Source: Bacteroidota bacterium (GTDB lineage Bacteria; Bacteroidota; Rhodothermia; Rhodothermales; UBA10348). From it: DNA of 64,000 nucleotides. The position numbers were made by a program, and so were the translations under genes. Under the pieces are notes generated by a model. It was given only the letters and a program-made list of their open reading frames with translations, was not told the origin of the DNA and did no database searches. Positions within the stretch are counted from its first letter, which is position 1. The number at the start of each line of letters is the position of its first letter. The stretch is from contig JAJCYP010000049.1 of the NCBI GenBank assembly GCA_029262855.1, positions 116,744 to 180,743 on the forward strand, read 5' to 3'. Shown piece after piece: positions 1 through 9,179 of this stretch.

Positions 1-11
1 CGGGATGGAAA

Positions 12-2687
12 ATGAAGGGTCGCGACTCCGATGCCGCGTCCCTTCTGCGGGTCAGCCTGATCCTTCTGGCGGCCGTGACAGTCGGCTTCCTGGCTGTCTG
101 GGCCATGTTCATGGCAACCATGGAACTCACGGCTGTGGGGCATCTTTCCCTCCTGCTTCCAGCCGCCGTAACGGGTTTCAGCGTTTTCCTGATATGGAAG
201 TCACGCTCTCAATTCGTCGACGAATTCCAGGATCTGGATTTCGAGGCGGAGACGGCCCGGGCAAGGCTCGGGGCGGCCGAACAGGGATTGCACGCCTATC
301 GCGAAGTACTGCAGCAGGCAGGCATCGGCTGGTATCGGGTCTCGGCTCAGGGACGCCTGATCGCGGCCAACGAGCCCATTGCCACGGCACTCGCCTACCC
401 CTCGCTGAACGCACTTCGGGAAGCGTTCTCCAAACGCGTCTTTCCCGATTGTGAAAAGCGGTCGGCGTTCTCTCAGGCCATCAAGGCGGTGGGCGAAGTC
501 AAGAATTACTCGTCGGACTGGAAGCGCGCCGACGGAAACCTGCTCTCCCTCGCCGAGACGGCTCGTGCAATGCGGGACGATCAGGGCCGGGTCATGTACA
601 TCGAAGGATTCGTGTTGGATGGATCCGTTCGCAAGCCGCTTGCTGACCTGAAGGTGGAGGCCGAATCTCCGCCGCCTCCCGCCCCTGTGGCGACTGCGGC
701 ACCAACGGCACCGGTTGGTCCGCCTGCCGGAGCACCCGCCAACGATGATGTATTTGTGGCCCACATGAGCCACGAATTGCGAACGCCGATCAATGCCATC
801 GTGGGCATGACAAGCCTGCTCCTGGACACCCAGATGGATGCGGAGCAGCGGGACTTCGTGGACACGATCCGCATCAGCAGTGAGAGTCTGCTCTCGATCG
901 CGAACAACGTACTCGACTTCTCCAAGATCGAGGCCGAGAGCCTTGAGCTGGAACGGCGCGAGTTCGCCGTCAGATCGGTAGTCGAAGACGCGCTCGATCT
1001 GGTCGCACTCCGGGCAGCCGAAAAGAAACTGGAAATCCTCTACCAGATCGACCCCCAGGTGCCGGACGTCCTCATCTCGGACGACACGCGCCTGCGTCAG
1101 ATTCTGGTAAACCTGCTCACCAATGCAGTGAAGTTCACCGAGGAGGGTGAGATAGAAGTTACCGTCCAGGCCAAGCAGCTCGAGGGTGCCTCGTATCGAT
1201 TCCATTTTGGGGTCACCGATACCGGAGTGGGTATTCCGGTAGAGAAGCAGGCCGCACTGTTTCAGCCTTTCTACCAGACCTCTTCCTCGACGTCGCGGCG
1301 GTTTGGTGGCTCCGGTCTGGGCCTTGCCATCAGCAAGCTGCTGGCCGAGCGAATGGGTGGAAGCATGTCCGTAGAGTCCATGCCGGGTCATGGATCCACC
1401 TTCCACTTCACGATTGTCGCCGACATCTCGGATACGAAAATCCCGTCACCGGTGGACGAGCATCTGCCCAAGCTGGATGGACTCAAGGTCCTGGTTCTGG
1501 ACGACAACGACACGTCGCGCAATCTGACCATGCGCCTCCTGGAGTCGATTGACATCCGGGCTTCCTCGACTCGATCGGTGGATGAAGCGCTCGGGCTCCT
1601 CAGGGATCCTGAGGCCTTCGATGCCGCCGTCATCAGTCTCACGCACTTTGGTCAAGACTCGGTGGTCTTTGCCAGGCGCGTGCGCTCGTTCGACTCGGAC
1701 AACCCGACGCCCCTCATTCTGGTCAGGTCGCTGACCGCCTCACCCGTCTTTGACAGGCCCTACCGCTCGGTCTTCCTCCAGAAACCCATCAAACGCGATC
1801 GCCTGGTCGTAGCCCTATTGCGCGGCATCGACGGCGAGGACGATCAGTTGGAAATGTCGGCCACGCTGGATGGCCGGATTTCGCAGTCCGCGGACCCCCT
1901 CAGTATCTTGGTGGCCGAGGATGATCCCGTGAATCAGAAGGTGATGCTCAGAATTCTTGAGCGGCTGGGACATCACGCTGACGTTGTTGGGACCGGTGAC
2001 TCTGCGCTCGAGACCCTGCGCCATACACACTACGACTGCGTCATTCTGGACGTGCGGATGCCAGGGTTGAGTGGCCCAGAGACCGCCGAAGCCATTATCC
2101 GGCGTCAACCGGATGAGAGTCAACGACCGCGCCTGATTGGAATGACCGCGTCCACGGCTGCGGCAGAGCGCGATCGATGCCTGTCCGCCGGGATGGACGT
2201 CTGTCTGATCAAGCCCATCAATCTGGAGGCGCTCGTTCAGGAACTGAACTCCGTACGCAGTGCCCAGAGCGACTCGAAGGCTGTCGGCGGACCAAGCGAC
2301 GGAGAGATCCGGTCTTCCCTGCGCAAACTCATGCAGTCCGCGCACGGAGACGAGCCGGCCTTCATGGCCGAATTGCTCACCAGCTTCATCCGTACCGGCC
2401 CCACCCTCCTGGGAAATCTGGAGGACCAGTTGGGCCGCGACGACGCGAAGGGGGTCCACCGCACGGCGCGAACGTTGAAATCCAGTTGTCAGTTCATCGG
2501 ACTCATGCGACTCGCAGCCCTCTGCAAGGCGCTCGAGGTGGCCGCCTCAGGGGAGGCAGGCCGAGCCGAACTGGAGCCATTCGTCAGGACGATCAGTTCC
2601 GAGTTTGGCCGCATCCAGCCGGTGCTCGTCGAGGAGCGCAATCTCATGCTGACGCGCGCGGGACTGACCGACGAGCACGCAGCCTAG
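12..2687 (+). CDS. Membrane-anchored hybrid sensor histidine kinase (PAS-HK-REC-REC-Hpt)
   Basis: An 891-residue BarA-like phosphorelay kinase. Two hydrophobic segments lie at about residues 13-36 and 43-62, followed by a coiled-coil-like stretch and a PAS-like region (about 90-205). After a Pro/Ala linker comes the HisKA motif [13 protein letters not shown], with phospho-accepting His near residue 254. The ATPase N, G1 and G2 boxes are clear ([26 protein letters not shown]). Two receiver domains follow: the first (about 490-610) has no Asp at the expected phosphorylation position (AAVISLTHF), the second (about 630-750) has the canonical ILDVRMPG. The C-terminal Hpt-like domain reads ARTLKSS where AHTLKGS is usual, so the transfer histidine is Arg. 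The start lies only 12 bases into the window, so an upstream start cannot be excluded. The target pathway is unknown. Confidence 0.88.
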   Translation: MKGRDSDAASLLRVSLILLAAVTVGFLAVWAMFMATMELTAVGHLSLLLPAAVTGFSVFLIWKSRSQFVDEFQDLDFEAETARARLGAAEQGLHAYREVLQQAGIGWYRVSAQGRLIAANEPIATALAYPSLNALREAFSKRVFPDCEKRSAFSQAIKAVGEVKNYSSDWKRADGNLLSLAETARAMRDDQGRVMYIEGFVLDGSVRKPLADLKVEAESPPPPAPVATAAPTAPVGPPAGAPANDDVFVAHMSHELRTPINAIVGMTSLLLDTQMDAEQRDFVDTIRISSESLLSIANNVLDFSKIEAESLELERREFAVRSVVEDALDLVALRAAEKKLEILYQIDPQVPDVLISDDTRLRQILVNLLTNAVKFTEEGEIEVTVQAKQLEGASYRFHFGVTDTGVGIPVEKQAALFQPFYQTSSSTSRRFGGSGLGLAISKLLAERMGGSMSVESMPGHGSTFHFTIVADISDTKIPSPVDEHLPKLDGLKVLVLDDNDTSRNLTMRLLESIDIRASSTRSVDEALGLLRDPEAFDAAVISLTHFGQDSVVFARRVRSFDSDNPTPLILVRSLTASPVFDRPYRSVFLQKPIKRDRLVVALLRGIDGEDDQLEMSATLDGRISQSADPLSILVAEDDPVNQKVMLRILERLGHHADVVGTGDSALETLRHTHYDCVILDVRMPGLSGPETAEAIIRRQPDESQRPRLIGMTASTAAAERDRCLSAGMDVCLIKPINLEALVQELNSVRSAQSDSKAVGGPSDGEIRSSLRKLMQSAHGDEPAFMAELLTSFIRTGPTLLGNLEDQLGRDDAKGVHRTARTLKSSCQFIGLMRLAALCKALEVAASGEAGRAELEPFVRTISSEFGRIQPVLVEERNLMLTRAGLTDEHAA

Positions 2688-2694
2688 CCTTAGC

Positions 2695-3456
2695 CTATAG
2701 CCTAAACGCCTGGCCTGCCTTCAGGTAGACGTGCAGGTGATCCGCGGTGCCCACATGCCGCAGGACCGAAAGACCCACCGACCGCAGATAGAGCGTGGTC
2801 AGGACCGTCAACCACTCGGGGCGCCCTCTCGTTCTGAGGTCTACCGCATACACAAAGCCATCCGGTTGCCGATAGTGCAACGACCGCTCATTCACCGGCA
2901 GGCCCATTCGCGCATAGTCCTCAGGCACCCGAGCGCCGTCGGTCACCACGACCCCGGAATCCACAAGAACCATCGCGGACAGGGATAGCCGAATCACCGG
3001 ATGCAGCGAGGTATAGGTCTCGGCAATGTCAGGATCCCCCAGGTGCCGCGGGGAAATGAAGACCAGGCCATAGAAGCAGTAGGCAAGGACGATGGCCAGA
3101 CTGACCTTGGGAATCCATGTGCCCGGACGAGGGCCGAGTCTCCGGGTCGCCGCCCATACGTAGAGCCCAACCAGACACGACGTTGCCAGGCCAGCGACCA
3201 CAAGCGACATCCAGGGCCCCGCATCGAGGGCTTCGGCTGCGATTGTCGAGCCCAGAATCAGGACCCAGAACGGGAGCAGGCACGCGGCGATGCCGATCAA
3301 CATCCGGCGAATGACCCACCACTGGAATGCCGCGCCTTCGCCAGCGCCTCTCCCACCGCGCCAGGCCTGGCCCCTCGGGTTGTCCCCGAGCGCTGAGGCG
3401 GCCGCGGCTTTGATTTCCGCAAGCGCTTTGGCAATGGCGTTGGCAGGATCAGGCAT
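2695..3456 (-). CDS. Hypothetical integral membrane protein
   Basis: 253 residues, family not recognised. The N-terminus is Ala/Gly-rich and cytoplasmic-looking. Three hydrophobic segments follow at about residues 50-75, 80-105 and 113-137, then a soluble C-terminal half of about 110 residues. The start is supported by GGAG about 6 nt upstream. It lies 36 nt downstream of the HTTM protein gene on the same strand, so the two probably form an operon. It converges on the histidine kinase with a 7-nt gap. No catalytic motif is visible. Confidence 0.7.
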   Translation of the reverse strand: MPDPANAIAKALAEIKAAAASALGDNPRGQAWRGGRGAGEGAAFQWWVIRRMLIGIAACLLPFWVLILGSTIAAEALDAGPWMSLVVAGLATSCLVGLYVWAATRRLGPRPGTWIPKVSLAIVLAYCFYGLVFISPRHLGDPDIAETYTSLHPVIRLSLSAMVLVDSGVVVTDGARVPEDYARMGLPVNERSLHYRQPDGFVYAVDLRTRGRPEWLTVLTTLYLRSVGLSVLRHVGTADHLHVYLKAGQAFRL

Positions 3457-3492
3457 TGAGACTCCGAGGGAGAGGTACTTGATGACTCGACG

Positions 3493-5148
3493 TCATTCCA
3501 AGCCAGGAGTTGCGGACGAGGCTCTGTCCGCGGATTCACCAACGCGGAAGCGGCCAAGCCGGATGCTTCGGATTTCCCGGCGCGACTCCGGCCGGATATC
3601 CATGTGCACCATCAGCACGTCCACCGAATCGCCCGGAACCAGGCGGTTCTCGTACGGCGCAAACGCCTTGAGGACGGCTCGAGCGCGGCCCGGAGAGTCT
3701 TCTCCCACGCGGCCAAGTTGCCACGTGAGACCCATGATTCGCGATTGTCCGAATGCCGAACGAAGACCCTCCGACCTGTAGGGGTCGATGCGCTGGCTAT
3801 CGGATGTCTCAAGCATCAGCGTCGCATACAAATCGTCCGGGATCCCGGCAAATGTCGGATACACGGCCACTGGCCAGGTGTCGAGTCCGGTCAACCCTAC
3901 AATGAGCATCAGTGCGACCAGCGCCGCGCCGAGACGATCTACAACGCGATTGGAGCTCGGGATGGAGGGCAGCGGGTCTCTTCGCACCCCCCGCAGCCCC
4001 TCCAGAAGGCGTCCGACGGGGACAAGAGCCACGAGGCAGACGGCCAGAGACCAAAAGTTTATTCCGGCCAGAAGAAATACACCGAGATGAAACAGGGCGG
4101 CACCAAAGACAAATACAGCCCTGGAGCGCGGGTTCACCAGCGCAAAAATGAACCCCACCTCAAAAACCAGAACGGCGGTGCCGGCCAACATGCTCAGGGC
4201 ACCCAGATCCACTCGTACTGCCGGAACGGCGTCCATGCGAAACCACTGCGCGTGGAGCATCGTGGCGAGGGCGCTTCCGTCGATCCACGCGGGGGCATCC
4301 ACGGCAATCTTCCAGAAGCCCGGAAAGAAATACATCAAACCGATGAGGAGCCAAACCCAGATCAACGGCCTTCCGTAGTCGACTCGGCGTGAGACCCCCG
4401 CCATCCGACTCCGACCGCCACTCAGGGACCAGACGTCCCAGGCAGGGGAGACCGCCAAGATGGCCGCGAACCAAACCAGATGATGGAAGTGGTTGATCTT
4501 GCCGTAGAACTGGGGGATGCCCAGGACGAGGACCCCCAGGCCCACAGCCACCCAGGAAGTTATGTTTGGACGGAATCCGACCGCAGCCGCCACCGACGCT
4601 CCGATCAGGATCCAGGCCAGTGGCACCGCCCAGACTGAACTGAGCGGAGCGATACTGAGCAGCCAACCCCAGCCAACAGGTGCCACGAGCAGATCGGGCG
4701 GGAGGTCGGCGAAGCGCCCAATCTCCGAAGGCTGGGTGTACATCGCCAACGACAGGAAGACGACCACCCGGAAGAGGGCCAGGTCGCGGGCGTCCGCCTG
4801 CCGTTCGAAAAGCCTGGCGAGAGCGGCAGACCACCGCGACCGGGCCAGGACTATTCCGGAAAGACCAGTCAGCGCGAACAGGCGCGTCCCGGCGGGGAGG
4901 GTGATCGCGAGGAAGTAGTCCATATTGCGGGCCTCGGGATCCAGCGAGGCATGCAGCCTCATCAGGGAGGGCGCTCCGGAAAGGTCCGGTCGCAGCCACG
5001 CCCGTACCAACCACTCTCCTCCCGCCCACCAGACCGCCAGGCCAACCCCGCCGAGGGCTACGAGGGCCCAGCCCAGACCACGAATCACTCGCTCGGCGGC
5101 ATGTCGGCCCGCGGGGGGGATCAGATTACCGGGGTCTGCCTGTAACAT
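3493..5148 (-). CDS. HTTM-domain (vitamin K gamma-carboxylase-like) membrane protein
   Basis: 551 residues with many membrane segments across the first two thirds and a soluble tail. The segment around YGKINHFHHLVWFAAILAVSP followed by WDVWSL is typical of the HTTM family, which is related to vitamin K-dependent gamma-glutamyl carboxylase. Bacterial HTTM proteins mostly lack a proven reaction, so carboxylase activity is not claimed. I chose the internal Met at 5148 because a further upstream start would run into the divergent thioredoxin gene. It is the first gene of a probable two-gene operon with the downstream membrane protein. Confidence 0.75.
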   Translation of the reverse strand: MLQADPGNLIPPAGRHAAERVIRGLGWALVALGGVGLAVWWAGGEWLVRAWLRPDLSGAPSLMRLHASLDPEARNMDYFLAITLPAGTRLFALTGLSGIVLARSRWSAALARLFERQADARDLALFRVVVFLSLAMYTQPSEIGRFADLPPDLLVAPVGWGWLLSIAPLSSVWAVPLAWILIGASVAAAVGFRPNITSWVAVGLGVLVLGIPQFYGKINHFHHLVWFAAILAVSPAWDVWSLSGGRSRMAGVSRRVDYGRPLIWVWLLIGLMYFFPGFWKIAVDAPAWIDGSALATMLHAQWFRMDAVPAVRVDLGALSMLAGTAVLVFEVGFIFALVNPRSRAVFVFGAALFHLGVFLLAGINFWSLAVCLVALVPVGRLLEGLRGVRRDPLPSIPSSNRVVDRLGAALVALMLIVGLTGLDTWPVAVYPTFAGIPDDLYATLMLETSDSQRIDPYRSEGLRSAFGQSRIMGLTWQLGRVGEDSPGRARAVLKAFAPYENRLVPGDSVDVLMVHMDIRPESRREIRSIRLGRFRVGESADRASSATPGLE

Positions 5149-5176
5149 GGCAACGGCGAGCACTACGTATGGACCT

Positions 5177-5812
5177 ATGGAAGAGACCGACAAGATCGTC
5201 AAGCCCACGCAGCCGTGGTGGAAAAACGGATGGGTGGCCGGCCTGCTGATCCTGGGCTTGCTCCATGCGACCGGAATGGCCGTTCACGTCCAGGCTGGAT
5301 TCCAGCGAATACTGCTGGTGACGGGCCTCTTCAATCCGGACCTGGTACCGGAGGGGCAACGCCTTGAGGCAGACCTCCACTTCATGGTGGTTGACGCTGC
5401 CGGAGACGTTCGCTCTCCCGGCTCCTCCATCGGCCAGGTCAGGTTTATCAATTTCTGGGCCACGTGGTGCGCTCCCTGTCTGGCCGAGATGCCCGCCATT
5501 GCCCGTCTGCACCGCGACTATGGAGACCAGGTCGAGTTCATCATGGTGTCCATGGACGAAGACCTGGACCTTGCGGAACGGTTTCTCGAAAGCAAGGACT
5601 ACCGTTTGAAGGCCGTTCGACCGGCATCATCAATCCCCCGGTCCCTCACGACAGGACTGATTCCGACCACGGTCGTGGTGGACCGGAAGGGCCGCATCGC
5701 GGTCCACGAAGCAGGCATGGCCGACTACGATTCCCGGGAATTCAGGAACGTCCTGGACCGACTGCTCCAGGAGTCCAGACCCGACAACCGTCAGGCATCC
5801 TTGCGGAGGTAG
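5177..5812 (+). CDS. Membrane-anchored TlpA-like thioredoxin
   Basis: 211 residues. A single hydrophobic anchor lies near residues 17-38, followed by a thioredoxin fold. The redox motif FINFWATWCAPCLAEMP contains the WCxxC active site near residues 97-101, and the cis-Pro region is GLIPTTVVVD. TlpA/ResA proteins face the periplasm and reduce or oxidise client disulfides, for example in cytochrome c maturation; no such client gene is nearby. The Met at 5177 is preferred; ATG at 5147 is possible but overlaps the divergent HTTM start. The 3' end overlaps the convergent cupin gene by 22 nt. Confidence 0.85.
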   Translation: MEETDKIVKPTQPWWKNGWVAGLLILGLLHATGMAVHVQAGFQRILLVTGLFNPDLVPEGQRLEADLHFMVVDAAGDVRSPGSSIGQVRFINFWATWCAPCLAEMPAIARLHRDYGDQVEFIMVSMDEDLDLAERFLESKDYRLKAVRPASSIPRSLTTGLIPTTVVVDRKGRIAVHEAGMADYDSREFRNVLDRLLQESRPDNRQASLRR

Positions 5813-6162
5813 GCGTCCGTTTTGTCAATCCAGTCCTGCCTTGGCGGAGAAAACATATCCAGATCCAGGGTGTCCTCCAGGGCCACGGCCTCGTGCGGGA
5901 CATTGGACGGAAGATGAAGCACCTCACCGGCACGGACATCCACTGTCCGCGGGTTGTCGCCGCCAATGGTGAACCGGAGCGCGCCCTCGAGGATGTAGGT
6001 GACCTGCTCGTTGTGGTGACTGTGCATGGGGACAACGGCTCCCTTCTTGAGAAAGACCTGCGCCACCATGACGTCATCGCCCGTGATCAATTTCCGATCC
6101 AGCGTTGTTCCTACCGATTCGAGCGGGATGTCGGACCACCTGTAATGCGTGGCATCTGCCAT
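5791..6162 (-). CDS. Small single-domain cupin protein
   Basis: 123 residues forming one cupin barrel. Motif 1 is visible as MHSHHNEQVTYILEG and motif 2 as LHLPSNVPHEAVAL, giving the His/His/Glu...His metal ligands. Small cupins of this type include sugar isomerases, dioxygenases and ligand-binding proteins, and the sequence alone does not pick one. It stands alone on the minus strand, converging with the TlpA-like gene. Confidence 0.82.
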   Translation of the reverse strand: MADATHYRWSDIPLESVGTTLDRKLITGDDVMVAQVFLKKGAVVPMHSHHNEQVTYILEGALRFTIGGDNPRTVDVRAGEVLHLPSNVPHEAVALEDTLDLDMFSPPRQDWIDKTDAYLRKDA

Positions 6163-6256
6163 GAGCTGCTAACGTTTTGTTGTTGCGGAGAGTATACCTC
6201 GGCCATTGCTCACGCACCACCAACCGAATAGATTGCACCTCCCCACCGGTACCTGA

Positions 6257-6625
6257 ATGACCGTCCCCATCGCCTCCGGGATTGCCGTGCTACTTGCCCT
6301 CTACGCCGTAGTGGGGATTGGCACCGCCGTGTTCGTCCACGCCCGAGGCATCGACAATCGGGATTCGGATGTGGTCGGCGGGTCGATCGGGTTTCGGATA
6401 CTGGTCACTCCAGGACTCGTGGCGTTGTGGCCGGTCGTGCTCCGAGCGATGCTCAGGCACGGCGGAATCGGTCCGGCTGCATACTCGGCACCCCACGATG
6501 GACCGGGTCACCGACTGCCTCACCGGCGACATCGGTCGGCCATTCTGGCCATGGTCGTTGCGATCCTGGTGCTCCTCACGCTGGGGTGGATGTCCTTGAA
6601 CACCTCCGGAAACCCACCGGGCTGA
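6257..6625 (+). CDS. Small hypothetical membrane protein, first gene of the lipid/redox operon
   Basis: 122 residues with an N-terminal hydrophobic segment (about 5-27), a second (about 44-64) and a third near the C-terminus (about 96-114), separated by a basic His/Arg-rich loop. The family is not recognised. Its stop overlaps the start of the ferric-reductase/Rieske gene (TGATG), implying translational coupling and a partner role, perhaps as an accessory subunit of that membrane redox protein. That role is inference from position only. Confidence 0.65.
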   Translation: MTVPIASGIAVLLALYAVVGIGTAVFVHARGIDNRDSDVVGGSIGFRILVTPGLVALWPVVLRAMLRHGGIGPAAYSAPHDGPGHRLPHRRHRSAILAMVVAILVLLTLGWMSLNTSGNPPG

Positions 6626-7686
6626 TGGGACACGCGTATCAGGCAGTAGGTTGGAACCGCAACAAGAAGCGGTATGACGCGGCCATCGCGTCCGCCGTTC
6701 TGGCCTACCTCGGCGTATTCGTGGGCGGTGGCCTGGCGCTCTTTCCGGATGCAACCATTGAGACGCTGCTGATCCGTGGACTCGGATCGGCAGCCTTTCT
6801 GATGCTCCACGTGATCCTCGCGATCGGCCCTCTCCACCGACTCGTCCCCGCCTCTGCTCCGCTGCTGTACAATCGGCGACATCTGGGGGTGACCATGTTC
6901 ATCCTTGCGCTGGCTCATGCGACGATTTCAACCATCCAGTTCCACGTGCTGGGCGTGTTGAATCCGCTCGTCTCGATCCTCTCCGGTGGGGGCGCCCCAC
7001 CCGGGACCGGAACGGTGCCGTTCCAGATTTTTGGCTTCGCGGCGCTGATCCTCCTCTTCCTCATGGCGGCTACCAGTCACGATTTCTGGTTGAGCCGGCT
7101 TTCCCCAGAGACGTGGAAGCGACTCCACATGGGAGTCTATGCCGCGTATACGCTGCTGGTGGCCCACGTCATCTTCGGCATCACTCAGCAGCCGGGATCG
7201 AGTGTCTGGTTCTGGTTCACCGCTGCGGGCGCCACCCTCCTCGGCGGGCTACATCTCACGGCTGCCAGGCAGAGTGCCGCAACCGCGACCACGGCAGGTA
7301 GGGACGCTGCCCACTTGGAACCGGCCGGGGCTGACTGGCTACGGGTCTGCAACGCCTCAGACATCGCGGAGGGCCGGGCCCGAATGGTCGAGGCCGGGGG
7401 CGATCGTATCGCCGTCTTCCGGCACGAGAATCGGCTCTCGGCCGTGTCCAATACCTGCCGCCACCAGGGTGGTCCGCTGGGCGAAGGCCGCGTCATCAAT
7501 GGATGCATCGTGTGCCCCTGGCACGGATATGAGTACGATGTCCTTTCTGGCTGCGCCCCATCGCCGTTCACCGAGAAGGTCCCCACATTCCGAGTCAAGG
7601 TGGAGGCGGGCACCGTATTCGTCGACCCGACTCCCCACCCACCCGGAGAGCCCGCTCGGCCCAGCGGCACCCCAATCGATGCCTGA
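6625..7686 (+). CDS. Ferric-reductase-like membrane domain fused to a Rieske [2Fe-2S] domain
   Basis: 353 residues. The first about 220 contain five or six membrane segments with conserved His on two helices (RRHLGVTMFILALAHAT and WKRLHMGVYAAYTLLVAHV), as in ferric reductase-like domains that bind two hemes. The C-terminal about 110 residues are a Rieske domain with CRHQGG and CPWHGYEY, the two Cys/His pairs that hold the [2Fe-2S] cluster. No flavin or NAD(P)H domain is present, so electrons must come from or go to another protein. The 3' end overlaps the next gene by 8 nt. The electron acceptor is unknown; lipid modification is a context-based guess. Confidence 0.85.
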   Translation: MGHAYQAVGWNRNKKRYDAAIASAVLAYLGVFVGGGLALFPDATIETLLIRGLGSAAFLMLHVILAIGPLHRLVPASAPLLYNRRHLGVTMFILALAHATISTIQFHVLGVLNPLVSILSGGGAPPGTGTVPFQIFGFAALILLFLMAATSHDFWLSRLSPETWKRLHMGVYAAYTLLVAHVIFGITQQPGSSVWFWFTAAGATLLGGLHLTAARQSAATATTAGRDAAHLEPAGADWLRVCNASDIAEGRARMVEAGGDRIAVFRHENRLSAVSNTCRHQGGPLGEGRVINGCIVCPWHGYEYDVLSGCAPSPFTEKVPTFRVKVEAGTVFVDPTPHPPGEPARPSGTPIDA

Positions 7687-8389
7687 TTCCTACTTCATCG
7701 GCTATCTGGATCATGTCCCGGCACCGTCGCGGCGCGTCCTGCGCTGGACACTGCCCATTCTGGCAGGTCTGCTGGCCGTCAGCCTGACCCTCCTGGTCCG
7801 AGCCCAGGAGTTTGACGAAGCGCGATTTGAGTTCGGGACCGTGGACGCCTTCAAGGGTGTTTTTCGGTCGCTCCCGTATCCCCATCTGCTGAAAGACGAT
7901 GGCCAGATCCTGCTGCTGGTAGGCGCGGGAAAGCACGAGGTTGACCTCTCAACCGTGGAGGGTCTCGAGCCCGGGATGACCCTCGGCCTCCGCGGAACGC
8001 GAATCATCCGGGGATCCACTGTCATGATTGAGGTTGAGCCGGGCTCGGCGGCGGTATCGGGACCGCGCGAGTTCCAACCGCTTCCGTCCCGCGGAAAGGC
8101 CGTGGTCCTGACTGGCGAGATTGTCGGTTCGAAGTGCTTCCTGGGTGTGATGAACCCGGCCCGGGGACCCGTTCACGCCGCGTGCGCCCGGCACTGCATC
8201 CTTGGAGGGATTCCCGCGCTGCTGTATCCAGATTCCGGTGAGGACGTATCACCGATCCTCTTGACAGGACTCGACCGCAACGAACTGGCACGCCTGGCCG
8301 CGCGACCGGTGACTCTGTCCGGGATCTCCTGGTCCCTTCCCGGGATAGACTGGGTGGAAATCACCTCGTCCGAATCCTCCTCACCGTGA
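7679..8389 (+). CDS. Membrane-anchored protein with a conserved Cys/His motif, function unknown
   Basis: 236 residues. A single N-terminal membrane segment (about 22-42) is followed by a soluble, probably periplasmic, region. The striking feature is GEIVGSKCFLGVMNP followed by HAACARHCILGG, which places three Cys and two His close together and suggests metal or heme binding. I have an impression that similar motifs occur in uncharacterised proteins beside Rieske/ferric-reductase genes, but cannot name a family. The start overlaps the upstream gene by 8 nt, so it probably works with that redox protein. Confidence 0.72.
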   Translation: MPDSYFIGYLDHVPAPSRRVLRWTLPILAGLLAVSLTLLVRAQEFDEARFEFGTVDAFKGVFRSLPYPHLLKDDGQILLLVGAGKHEVDLSTVEGLEPGMTLGLRGTRIIRGSTVMIEVEPGSAAVSGPREFQPLPSRGKAVVLTGEIVGSKCFLGVMNPARGPVHAACARHCILGGIPALLYPDSGEDVSPILLTGLDRNELARLAARPVTLSGISWSLPGIDWVEITSSESSSP

Positions 8390-8393
8390 GATC

Positions 8394-9179
8394 ATGACCG
8401 CGATGCCTGCCAGGACACACGTCATGGGTCAGATTCCCCCGCTCCCGGCCAGCACGGGTCGGTATCAACTGTCCTTTGTCAACTTTGGCCCAGACCTGGA
8501 CCCGGTCCAGCGACTCCGATACGAGGTCTTTAATCTCGAGTTGAATGAGGGGCTTGATGCCTCCCACAAGACCGGGCTGGATCAGGATGAGTTTGACCCG
8601 CACTGTCACCACCTGATTATTCGCGACACCAGCGATGGGCGGGTAGTCGGGACTTACCGGATGCAGACGGCCGCCATGGCCGAGCGCGGCGCCGGGTTCT
8701 ACGCGGCCACCGAGTACGACCTGTCGGGCCTCCCGGATGATGTGCTTGGAGACGCCCTGGAAATCGGACGGGCGGCGATTGCGCGCGACCATCGAAACCT
8801 GAAGGTGCTGTATCTCCTCTGGCAGGGACTCGGTCGGTATATGGCCCACAATTCGCTCGGATACCTGTTCGGGTGCTGCAGTTTGACCAGTCAGGATGCA
8901 CACGAGGCCACGCGGGTTTATCGGCGGCTCAAGCAGTCCGGACAGACCGACGACCGCTATCTGGTTCGACCGCTCCCCGAGCTGGCCTGCCTGGTGCAGG
9001 AGCCTGAGCCGGGTAAAACCCACATCCCGAGGTTGATGCGGACGTACCTGAGCCTGGGGGCCACCATCTGCAGCGAGCCCGCCATGGACACCCAGTTCAA
9101 GACGGTGGACTACCTGGCGCTCTTTGACCTGGGCTCCATGCATCCCTCGCGGCTGGCGTTCTTCCAATGCATTCCCTGA
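8394..9179 (+). CDS. OlsB-like GNAT N-acyltransferase
   Basis: 261 residues. It resembles the hemolysin-like GNAT family that includes ornithine-acyl-ACP N-acyltransferase OlsB: RYEVFNLELNEG near the start, FDPHCHHLIIRD, VVGTYRMQ and ALEIGRAAIARDHR. OlsB transfers a 3-hydroxyacyl chain to the alpha-amine of ornithine, making lyso-ornithine lipid. The next gene encodes the matching PlsC-type O-acyltransferase and overlaps by 13 nt, the usual OlsB/OlsA pairing. The amine substrate cannot be read from sequence; ornithine is the default guess. Alternative starts at 8403 and 8424 exist. Confidence 0.75.
   Translation: MTAMPARTHVMGQIPPLPASTGRYQLSFVNFGPDLDPVQRLRYEVFNLELNEGLDASHKTGLDQDEFDPHCHHLIIRDTSDGRVVGTYRMQTAAMAERGAGFYAATEYDLSGLPDDVLGDALEIGRAAIARDHRNLKVLYLLWQGLGRYMAHNSLGYLFGCCSLTSQDAHEATRVYRRLKQSGQTDDRYLVRPLPELACLVQEPEPGKTHIPRLMRTYLSLGATICSEPAMDTQFKTVDYLALFDLGSMHPSRLAFFQCIP

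Noticed and set aside
201..1406. 401-codon minus-strand ORF opposite the histidine kinase
   Set aside because: No family features; the plus strand encodes a clear kinase with all motifs.
4160..5029. 289-codon minus ORF inside the HTTM gene
   Set aside because: It is an alternative frame of a convincing membrane protein gene.
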